A program made the position numbers and the translations under genes. 5,245 nt of DNA, from positions 1-5,245 of the forward strand of contig SVNB01000107.1 of the NCBI GenBank assembly GCA_015067125.1. The letters are read 5' to 3'. Under the pieces are notes generated by a model, which searched no databases, was not told the origin of the DNA, and saw nothing but the letters and a program-made list of their open reading frames with translations. Numbering within the stretch: position 1 is the first letter of the stretch; the number at the start of each line of letters is the position of its first letter. Of this stretch, positions 1 through 5,245 are shown in pieces. This stretch comes from Oscillospiraceae bacterium. GTDB lineage: Bacteria; Bacillota; Clostridia; Oscillospirales; Ruminococcaceae.

Positions 1-1504
1 GTTCAAAAATCTCATAGGTGTTCTTTTCAACTTCGTCCTTCGGTGTTGCGGTAAGACCGACCAGCGGCGCATCGAAATAATTGAAAATATCCCGATATTT
101 ATTGTAAATGGAGCGGTGCGCCTCGTCGCAGATGATAAGATCGAAATGTCCGACGGTAAAAAGTTTGTTATCCTCGTCGTCCTTGACGTTATCAATGCAG
201 TTCATCATGGTCTGGTAGGTGGAAAAAACGCAGTGCGCGTCACAGTTATCCCGCTCTTCGCAAAGGTTGGTGACAGAAAGAGTGGGCATAAGATTAACAA
301 AACTGCGCTTTGCCTGGGTAACAAGAGAGTTTCTGTCCGCAAGGAAAAGAATGTTTTTAACCCAGCCGTGCTGAAGAAGAACGTCGCAGAGCGCCATAAC
401 GGTTCTGGTTTTTCCGGAACCGGTTGCCATAACAAGCAAAGCCTTGCGGCGGTTTTCTTCATCAAAAGCGCGGCATACCGCTTTTATTGCGCCTTCCTGA
501 TAATATCTTCCGGCAATGTTTTTATCCACGCTTACATATTTAAGGCTTGTCCTTCCGGTGCGAAGGTTGAACAGTTTTTCAAGATCGCGCCTTGAATAAA
601 CGGAAGCGACCCTGCGCTCCGGATAGAATTTATCGTCCCAGATTCGGGTATCGAAACCGTTGGAAAGGAAGATGACCGGTCTGCGGCCGTATTCTTTTTC
701 AAGAAGGTCCGCATAGAGCTTTGCTTGCTGGCGGCCTTTGGAAACGTCAACGCAGGTGCGCTTTGCTTCCAGCACCGCAAGAGGCTTGTTGTCCCTGCCG
801 AAAAGGACGTAATCCGCATAGCCGACCTCGGATTTGTTGGGCATACCTTTAAGCTCAACTTCGTTTATCCAGTCAACGCCCTCAACCCAGCCCGCATCCC
901 GAAGCATATAGTCGATATAGATTTTGCGGGTCTGATATTCGGAAATATCGAGTGGCTTCGGAACATAGTTCACCTGCTGTTCGGTGCGGCGCTTGGTGAG
1001 TTCTTCCTTAAGGTGCTCATTTTCCGCAAGAAGTTTTTTAAGCTCGATTTCCGTGCTCAAATCCTCAGAAACCGCATGCTCAAAGGGTTTTATGTCGCGG
1101 TTAAAGGTTTGGGGTTCATAAGTATCGCCATAGCAGCAGGCAACAAAATCGAGGAAAACAAAAAGGTTTTCAAGGCAGAGCACCGCTTCTTCGAAGGAGA
1201 TTTTTCTTCCGCCGTGGGCGGCGGAATTTCCGATTTTGCGGATGATATCGAGCCTTTTCCAAAGGTCATCGCCGACTATATCGTGGAAATCGCTTTCGTT
1301 TATAAGGCTGCGGAGGTTTTCATCAAAGGGAGTAGAAAGGTCGGAATCGACGGAATACATCCATTTTACGGCGATTTCCATTGCCCTGCGGCAATTTATG
1401 ACCGCGGCTTCCGGATCGATATGTAAGATTTTTTCTGCCGTGACCGCCGCAGAAGCAAACTTTGCGAACTTCTTTTCGGACAAAAGAAAATCGAAGTTGG
1501 TCAT
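1..1504 (-). CDS. hsdR: Type I restriction enzyme R subunit HsdR (3' end cut off by window edge)
   Basis: This is the restriction and DNA-translocation subunit of a Type I RM complex, which binds the HsdM/HsdS methylase, pumps DNA using ATP and cuts unmethylated DNA far from the target. I translated the frame by hand from ATG at 1504 to the left edge: 501 codons with no stop. Residues about 30-125 look like a DUF4145-type N-terminal domain (R39-R40-A-M-E-I, then R89-x3-N93-x3-H97). A charged, probably coiled-coil stretch follows at about 150-175. Residues about 185-300 are the HSDR_N nuclease: D231 in GYADYVLF, E246 and K248 in LEAKRT, and QxxxY at Q260/Y264. The SF2 motor then begins: Q336, Walker A MATGSGKT (359-366), motif Ia near 385-398, DEAH (460-463) and TATP (485-488). 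Whole family members are usually around 1000 residues or more, so about half is outside the window. The start follows a strong ribosome site 9 bases after abiH. Base composition is clearly richer in G+C than abiH. Identity is very secure. Confidence 0.97.
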   Translation of the reverse strand, partial: MTNFDFLLSEKKFAKFASAAVTAEKILHIDPEAAVINCRRAMEIAVKWMYSVDSDLSTPFDENLRSLINESDFHDIVGDDLWKRLDIIRKIGNSAAHGGRKISFEEAVLCLENLFVFLDFVACCYGDTYEPQTFNRDIKPFEHAVSEDLSTEIELKKLLAENEHLKEELTKRRTEQQVNYVPKPLDISEYQTRKIYIDYMLRDAGWVEGVDWINEVELKGMPNKSEVGYADYVLFGRDNKPLAVLEAKRTCVDVSKGRQQAKLYADLLEKEYGRRPVIFLSNGFDTRIWDDKFYPERRVASVYSRRDLEKLFNLRTGRTSLKYVSVDKNIAGRYYQEGAIKAVCRAFDEENRRKALLVMATGSGKTRTVMALCDVLLQHGWVKNILFLADRNSLVTQAKRSFVNLMPTLSVTNLCEERDNCDAHCVFSTYQTMMNCIDNVKDDEDNKLFTVGHFDLIICDEAHRSIYNKYRDIFNYFDAPLVGLTATPKDEVEKNTYEIFE

Positions 1505-1508
1505 TGTA

Positions 1509-1516
1509 TCACCTCA
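1509..1516 (-). promoter_or_regulatory. Ribosome binding site of hsdR, overlapping the abiH stop
   Basis: On the minus strand the bases read TGAGGTGA, then TACA, then the hsdR ATG. The TGA stop codon of abiH forms the first part of the Shine-Dalgarno sequence. Ribosomes finishing abiH end on the hsdR initiation site, so translational coupling is likely (inference). The site also fixes the hsdR start at 1504. Confidence 0.8.
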
Positions 1517-2572
1517 CTTTAAATCTTTTGCAGGAATGACATTAAGTTCTGCGTGAACCGACATCCTAATTTCTTTTTTTGCGGACGCATGTGCAAATTT
1601 TATTGTCATAATTTTTTCTACATTGTCAATAACTATGTTTGAATCATAGTTTTTGTTTCTAAAATATTTTGAAATATTACTTTTAAATAACTCTTTCTTC
1701 CTTTCCATTTTCATTTCATCATCTTCCGGATGACAATATATAGCTAACTGATGGTTGTCTGTATCCGACTCGAACCATTCTGCAATAGTTTTCCACCAAA
1801 ACTCATCTGTTTCGCCAAGAGATGTGCCATATATATAAATTTTGTCACTTTTTCGAATTATTTCGAGCGCACTGTTTCTCCAATTCCGTCCAAGTTTTTT
1901 ATCGATTTCACCCTTAACCATCATTTCAACAATTTCCATATCTTCCCGGAAATCTTTATTTGCAATCTGCATTTTGTTATCTACTCCAAGTATTGGATAA
2001 TCGTTAAGGGTTCCGTGAACATTGAGCACTTCTCCGATTTCATACCTGCTTGGTCTGTTGTAAGAATTAGAAAAACCTTGTGCATTTGAAAGCAAGTCTT
2101 TTTTTCCTTCATCAAAAACCGGAGTATAATTGAAAGAAATGCAGTTGAAAACAGTATCAACATTTTTTGGTGTTTCAAAGTTCGCTTTATCTTCTTCAGA
2201 TAAATCTTCATCGGAATTTTGCGATCTGTCAACAATCTTATATGTAGCACTTAACAGAAAATCTTTGTTTTTTTCTTTTCCTTCTGAGTACGCTTTTTTT
2301 AAATATTCTATTAAAGATTCTCTCGCACGTTTGAAACAAGCAATATATTTTTCCTTGTCTGTAACAAGTGCGGTAAACTGACCCAAAGCATATTCAAAAT
2401 CAGCCCACTTATCATTACCCTTATCAATTTGTTCCCTTATTGTTTTTTTGAGCAACGAAATTTCTTCCGTTTCATCTGGTTTTTCTTCGTACCATTTATA
2501 AAAATGATTATATCCAGTTTTTAAATTTATTGCTAAATCAAAGCCGTTCCCCAAAATATATGTTAGTTGCAT
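1514..2572 (-). CDS. abiH: AbiH-family abortive phage infection protein
   Basis: A 352-residue cytoplasmic protein of the AbiH family (Pfam AbiH, named after the lactococcal plasmid phage-resistance gene). Members are linked to abortive infection; the biochemical activity is not settled as far as I know. The family is recognised from the N-terminal LGNGFDLA motif (residues 7-14), followed by a T-G-Y-x-x-F-Y-K-W segment (19-27). Further in come SFNYT (146-150), LNVHGTL (183-189), GVD (196-198) and, near the C-terminus, IYIYGTSLGETDEFWW (245-260). Length and motif order fit a complete member. No signal peptide or membrane segment is seen. It is nested between a small unknown gene (36-base gap) and hsdR (9-base gap), so it is probably made together with the RM enzyme. 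Its sequence is AT-rich: a sampled line, 2281-2340, has about 32% G+C against about 55% in hsdR. This suggests separate acquisition. The motif set resembles SIR2-like Rossmann enzymes, which would suggest a nucleotide ligand; that is inference. Confidence 0.9.
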   Translation of the reverse strand: MQLTYILGNGFDLAINLKTGYNHFYKWYEEKPDETEEISLLKKTIREQIDKGNDKWADFEYALGQFTALVTDKEKYIACFKRARESLIEYLKKAYSEGKEKNKDFLLSATYKIVDRSQNSDEDLSEEDKANFETPKNVDTVFNCISFNYTPVFDEGKKDLLSNAQGFSNSYNRPSRYEIGEVLNVHGTLNDYPILGVDNKMQIANKDFREDMEIVEMMVKGEIDKKLGRNWRNSALEIIRKSDKIYIYGTSLGETDEFWWKTIAEWFESDTDNHQLAIYCHPEDDEMKMERKKELFKSNISKYFRNKNYDSNIVIDNVEKIMTIKFAHASAKKEIRMSVHAELNVIPAKDLK

Positions 2573-2575
2573 AAT

Positions 2576-2585
2576 CTCCCCCCTT
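2576..2585 (-). promoter_or_regulatory. Ribosome binding site of abiH (G-run type)
   Basis: On the minus strand AAGGGGGGAG precedes ATT and the abiH ATG at 2572. The unbroken run of six G is an unusual form. AAGGGGG can pair with the 16S anti-Shine-Dalgarno using one G-U pair and leaves a spacer of about 6 bases. Alternatively GGAG pairs with a very short 3-base spacer. Either way it supports the chosen start. A G homopolymer in a ribosome site could also change length by slippage (inference only). Confidence 0.65.
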
Positions 2586-2608
2586 TTGCGTAACCATCAA
2601 AGAACATA

Positions 2609-3070
2609 TTAGTTTACGACGCCATCCAAAATTTGTTTAACATCTTTTAACGTTTTTACAACATCTTCATCTTTCAAATATGTATCATATTGTAATCTCG
2701 TTCCTTCTCTTACCGGTCTGCCATGGTCTTCGAAATCTGCCCATCTAATTGAACAAACAGCAGCTTCAAGTATGCATGGTAAATATGTTGGAAGTACAGC
2801 GCTATGGAATTGCACATCAAATACATCAAGGTTTGTATCGTGCTTTAATTGATTGTTAAGATACCGAAAAGCGCATATAAAGTCTTTATCCGTAGAACCT
2901 AATTTATCTCTATTACGTTCATAGCAGTCTGCAATTGCATGGACAACATCAATTAACAATTCCGAAAACTTATCACTATTTTGATGAAAATATTCGTTGT
3001 CTGGAATTTTATCCATTTCATTAATAAAATTATCAATTTTAGATTTATAATTTGATTCTATAATACCCAT
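2609..3070 (-). CDS. Small protein of unknown function in the RM operon, possibly HEPN/DUF4145-like
   Basis: I do not recognise a named family. The product has 153 residues, is probably soluble, and contains two regions. The N-terminal part (about 1-80) is predicted helical and ends in FRYLNNQLKHD, with R69, N73 and H77. The second part has a hydrophobic stretch (about 91-108, AVLPTYLPCILEAAVCSI) that looks like a buried segment rather than a membrane anchor, then a charged tail ending in a probable helix (about 135-150). The R-x3-N-x3-H spacing equals that in the N-terminal region of HsdR in this same operon (R89, N93, H97) and recalls HEPN and DUF4145 helices, whose conserved Arg and His form an RNase site in some members. 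That is motif resemblance by eye only. It begins 12 bases after hsdS and ends 36 bases before abiH, so it is a real operon member. It may be a partner, regulator or antitoxin of AbiH, or an effector of its own. One sampled line (2941-3000) has about 28% G+C. Confidence 0.85.
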   Translation of the reverse strand: MGIIESNYKSKIDNFINEMDKIPDNEYFHQNSDKFSELLIDVVHAIADCYERNRDKLGSTDKDFICAFRYLNNQLKHDTNLDVFDVQFHSAVLPTYLPCILEAAVCSIRWADFEDHGRPVREGTRLQYDTYLKDEDVVKTLKDVKQILDGVVN

Positions 3071-3079
3071 TTTAATTTT

Positions 3080-3085
3080 ACCTCA
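3080..3085 (-). promoter_or_regulatory. Ribosome binding site of the 153-residue gene, overlapping the hsdS stop
   Basis: On the minus strand TGAGGT contains both the hsdS stop codon TGA and a GAGGT Shine-Dalgarno core. A 9-base spacer leads to ATG at 3070. The arrangement is the same as at the abiH/hsdR junction and implies coupled translation (inference). Confidence 0.75.
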
Positions 3086-4213
3086 CTCAAAATATTTTTG
3101 CATTAAGGATTTTTTCAAAATTTCAAGTTCATCAAGGCTTTTTTGAACTTCGGCTTTTGTTTTTTCGGTTTGTTCGACGAAGATTGCAAAATTCTCCTGT
3201 TCTTCGATTGGCGGCAATGGTATTTGTAATGAACCATACTTTTTAGCATTTATTCCTGGTTGTGCCGCTCCGCTTTGATTCAGTTTTACCCAGTTCCAAT
3301 ACTCGTCCAATTTCGTGTACCAAAACAGATAACGGGGATTGATAAGTTCTTGGTTTAATCTGTATCGAATAAGGTATCCCGCAAAAATCTGATTTCCTTC
3401 AATAAAAGCATAGGTTTTACCTACCGTAGCACCCATACGAGCAAACATAAAATCGCCGTATTCCAGTTTGTATTGCTCATCATCAGCAGGATTGATAGAT
3501 GCAACAAGGTCATCATTAAGCGTTCCATCATCGTTTATATCGGTAATTCTAACATAGCGGGGTCTTGTTTCATCATACTCAACGGATGCAGACTGAGCAC
3601 CATATTCACCTTTCCCTAACGATACTTCATCTACCGTTTTTTGAGGATATCCTTTGCCCATAAACAGTTCGATAAACCTTGCTTTAACAAGCTCGTCCAG
3701 TTTTAAAAGCTGTTCTTTGCGGCAGGATATAAGTTCGTCAACTTTTTCAAGCTTTGATACAACTTTTTTTTGAATCTCAATGTTTTCGGTTTTTATTTCA
3801 ATATCCGAAAACTGCGTTTTATTAATAATCGGTACGACAGGTGCGTTAGCAATATTTTGCATTTTCTTTTTATTAGATTGAATTGCATAAGCAATATATT
3901 TTGCCAAATATTTATTTTTGTCTGGAATGATTGCATTAATCTGTTGATTGAAAGCACATTCGACCTTATTTATACCAACTTTGCCGATTATTCCGATACA
4001 AGTAACTAAAACACTATTTATAGGTAAAATTCTCGCTTTTTCTTTTGCATATTCCGATATGTAAAATTCCGAAGAAGTAATTTCACTTATTTCATTTTCT
4101 TCTATATCACTTGGTTTTATAAAACAAATATCATTAGAAATATAGTTAGCTTCTTCAGAAGTTTTTGGAGTATTACCGGTCAAAACTGTTCCCAAATCCC
4201 CTAATCTCGCCAT
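3083..4213 (-). CDS. hsdS: Type I restriction-modification specificity subunit HsdS
   Basis: HsdS reads the split DNA target for both methylation and restriction and scaffolds the HsdM and HsdR subunits. Counting from ATG at 4213 the product has 376 residues with the usual layout. TRD1 (about 1-145) opens with MARLGDLGTVLTGNTPKT. A central helical spacer (about 146-185) follows, with KVVSKLEKVDELI and the LLKLDELVKARF segment. TRD2 (about 190-330) contains a PRYVRITDIND segment and NQSGAAQPGIN. The C-terminal helix follows LPPIEEQ (about 333-339) and ends in LMQKYFE. Both TRDs are present, so a bipartite target is expected, but the target cannot be read from sequence. A GTG at 4216 in the same frame is an alternative start adding one residue; its spacing to GGAGG (7 bases) is slightly better than that of the ATG (10 bases). 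Composition is uneven: TRD1 lines have about 20-25% G+C and TRD2 about 43-47%, which suggests domain exchange. Confidence 0.96.
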   Translation of the reverse strand: MARLGDLGTVLTGNTPKTSEEANYISNDICFIKPSDIEENEISEITSSEFYISEYAKEKARILPINSVLVTCIGIIGKVGINKVECAFNQQINAIIPDKNKYLAKYIAYAIQSNKKKMQNIANAPVVPIINKTQFSDIEIKTENIEIQKKVVSKLEKVDELISCRKEQLLKLDELVKARFIELFMGKGYPQKTVDEVSLGKGEYGAQSASVEYDETRPRYVRITDINDDGTLNDDLVASINPADDEQYKLEYGDFMFARMGATVGKTYAFIEGNQIFAGYLIRYRLNQELINPRYLFWYTKLDEYWNWVKLNQSGAAQPGINAKKYGSLQIPLPPIEEQENFAIFVEQTEKTKAEVQKSLDELEILKKSLMQKYFE

Positions 4214-5245
4214 CACACCATCCCCTCCAGTTCCTCAAGACCTTTGTCGATTCTCTGCTGAAGTTCTTTAAGCTCTGCAAGAATCTCTGCCGTGGGCGGA
4301 TATTCCACCGGAACATATTTGGTCTTTTTGTATTTGTTTATGGAAAGGTCATAGGCATTTGAAGCAATTTCCTCCTTTGGCACAAAAAATGATTTTTCCG
4401 TTCTCTTGCGGTCGGCTTCGCCGTTTTCATCAAAACGCTTGTGGAATCTTTCGATAATATCGGGAATATCGTTTTCGGGAACAGGGGTGCGCTTATCGTC
4501 AAGGGAAAGTCCGTCCGCGGTCATATCATAGAACCAGACTTTATCGGTGCCGCCGTGGCCGGTTTTTGTGAAAACAAGAACCGCGGTGGAAACTCCCGCA
4601 TAGGGCTTAAAAACGCCGGAAGGCATAGAAATTACAGCTTCAAGGCGGTTGCGCTCGATAATTTCCTCGCGGATCGCTTTATGCGCGGTTGAAGAACCGA
4701 AAAGAACGCCGTCCGGAACGATGCAGGCGCATCTTCCGCCGATTTTGAGCATACGCAGGAAAAGAGTGAGGAAAAGAAGCTCCGTTTTCTTGGTTTTGCA
4801 AACTTTAAGAAGGTCGCCGGCAACAATGTCGTAATCAAGGCTGCCTTTAAAAGGCGGGTTCGCAAGGATAAGGGAATATTTACCCTTATCGCTGTTCTGG
4901 TCGGAAAGGCTGTCGCGGTAATCTATAATCGGGTTTTCGATTCCGTGTTTCATCATGTTCATTGCGCCGATGCGGAGCATGGTGCGGTCCATATCGTAAC
5001 CATAGAACATGTGGTTCATATAATGGTCGCGGTTCATGTGGTTGAAGAAAACTTCCTGCTTACGGTTTTCCTTAAGCCATTCTCCCGCCGCAACAAGAAA
5101 ACCGGCAGTTCCGCAGGCAGGGTCGCAGATTACGTCCGTGGCGGTAGGCTGCATAAGTTCAACCATCATTTTGATAATGTGGCGGGGAGTGCGGAACTGG
5201 CCGTTAAGGCCGGAACTTGCGATTTTTGAAAGGAGATATTCGTAA
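4213..5245 (-). CDS. hsdM: Type I restriction-modification methyltransferase subunit HsdM (5' end cut off by window edge)
   Basis: HsdM transfers a methyl group from S-adenosylmethionine to adenine N6 at the site chosen by HsdS. The reading frame is open to the right edge, giving 343 residues in the window, so the internal ATG at 5169 is not the true start. Visible from the edge are YEYLLSKIASSGLNGQ followed by FRTPRHI, a family hallmark. Then come the SAM-binding motif DPACGTAGFL (window residues 41-50), GYDMDRTMLRIGAMNM, the catalytic NPPF (129-132; codons at 4849-4860), a GVFKPYAGVSTAVL segment and NAYDLSINKY near the C-terminus. A charged helix (about 320-340) closes the protein. Full HsdM proteins are around 500 residues, so about 150 N-terminal residues (HsdM_N domain) are missing here. 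The stop TGA overlaps the hsdS start. The sampled line 4681-4740 has about 60% G+C, contrasting sharply with the next gene. Confidence 0.97.
   Translation of the reverse strand, partial: YEYLLSKIASSGLNGQFRTPRHIIKMMVELMQPTATDVICDPACGTAGFLVAAGEWLKENRKQEVFFNHMNRDHYMNHMFYGYDMDRTMLRIGAMNMMKHGIENPIIDYRDSLSDQNSDKGKYSLILANPPFKGSLDYDIVAGDLLKVCKTKKTELLFLTLFLRMLKIGGRCACIVPDGVLFGSSTAHKAIREEIIERNRLEAVISMPSGVFKPYAGVSTAVLVFTKTGHGGTDKVWFYDMTADGLSLDDKRTPVPENDIPDIIERFHKRFDENGEADRKRTEKSFFVPKEEIASNAYDLSINKYKKTKYVPVEYPPTAEILAELKELQQRIDKGLEELEGMV
4222..4228 (-). promoter_or_regulatory. Ribosome binding site of hsdS inside the end of hsdM
   Basis: GGAGGGG on the minus strand lies within the last codons of hsdM. 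It is 10 bases (GGAGG to ATG at 4213) or 7 bases (to GTG at 4216) from the two possible hsdS starts. The ATG shares one base with the hsdM stop and the GTG shares four. Both are usual forms of coupled overlap, so the site does not decide the start. Confidence 0.75.

Noticed and set aside
116..1426. Long plus-strand open frames (116-595, 725-1426, 1236-1556)
   Set aside because: They lie antisense to the hsdR frame, which carries clear family motifs along its length. The plus-strand translations show no recognisable domain and reflect the base composition of the opposite strand.
2260..2310. T-rich tract as a transcription terminator
   Set aside because: It lies inside the abiH coding frame, encodes lysine-rich sequence on the minus strand, and has no convincing GC-rich hairpin next to it.
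1751..2381. Frames inside abiH (1751-2089 plus, 1981-2250 minus, 2130-2381 plus) as a possible overlapping antitoxin
   Set aside because: No ribosome site or recognisable motif. The AT-rich sequence with long A and T runs makes such frames expected by chance.
1514..2572. abiH as a PrrC/RloC-type anticodon nuclease
   Set aside because: There is no Walker A or ABC-type ATPase motif, and the N-terminal LGNGFD signature points to AbiH.
2572..2609. Promoter in the 36-base gap before abiH
   Set aside because: The gap is too short for a -35/-10 pair plus leader, and most of it is taken up by the ribosome site. A promoter inside the preceding AT-rich gene cannot be excluded but is not visible.
5164..5169. 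ATG at 5169 as the true start of hsdM
   Set aside because: The frame stays open to the edge and encodes the conserved GQFRTPRHI segment upstream of this ATG, so the real start is outside the window.
4441..5245. Plus-strand and alternative-frame open frames over hsdM (4441-4692, 4649-4834, 4945-5229, and minus-strand 4632-4865)
   Set aside because: They overlap the conserved hsdM core (DPACGTAG, NPPF) and have no domain or ribosome-site support of their own.

Overview
The window is one gene-dense operon on the minus strand, a Type I restriction-modification (RM) locus of HsdM/HsdS/HsdR type with two extra genes inside it. In transcription order (high to low coordinates) it reads: hsdM (start beyond the right edge), hsdS, a 153-residue gene of unknown function, an abiH-family abortive-infection gene, and hsdR (end beyond the left edge). 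Every junction is tight: hsdM/hsdS overlap by 1 or 4 bases, followed by gaps of 12, 36 and 9 bases. No gap is large enough for an obvious promoter or terminator, so one transcript starting upstream of hsdM is the simplest reading (inference). There is no stretch over 300 bases without a gene. I see no RNA gene, CRISPR array, insertion sequence or attachment site.

RM part: HsdM (about two thirds present) carries the SAM-binding and NPPF motifs of an adenine-N6 methyltransferase. HsdS is a complete two-TRD specificity subunit. HsdR (first 501 residues present) has a DUF4145-like N-terminal region, a PD-(D/E)xK nuclease domain with a QxxxY motif, and the start of an SF2 helicase motor (Walker A, DEAH, TATP). 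Nothing visible is broken, so the system looks intact as far as the window goes.

Accessory part: between hsdS and hsdR lie abiH and a small unknown gene. Hand counts on single 60-base lines show that they and the first half of hsdS are much poorer in G+C (about 20-32%) than the sampled hsdM and hsdR lines (about 45-60%). The operon therefore looks like a conserved hsdM/hsdR frame holding an exchangeable middle of specificity domain plus extra defence genes. The small protein shares an R-x3-N-x3-H motif with the N-terminal region of HsdR, suggesting a HEPN/DUF4145-like fold (inference). AbiH carries motifs in the same order as SIR2-like Rossmann enzymes (inference).

Organism: strong purine-rich Shine-Dalgarno sites, tight gene packing and a mid-GC backbone fit a bacterium of the Firmicutes, perhaps a gut or rumen Clostridia member. 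This is a weak inference; RM systems move freely between lineages and no taxonomic marker is present.
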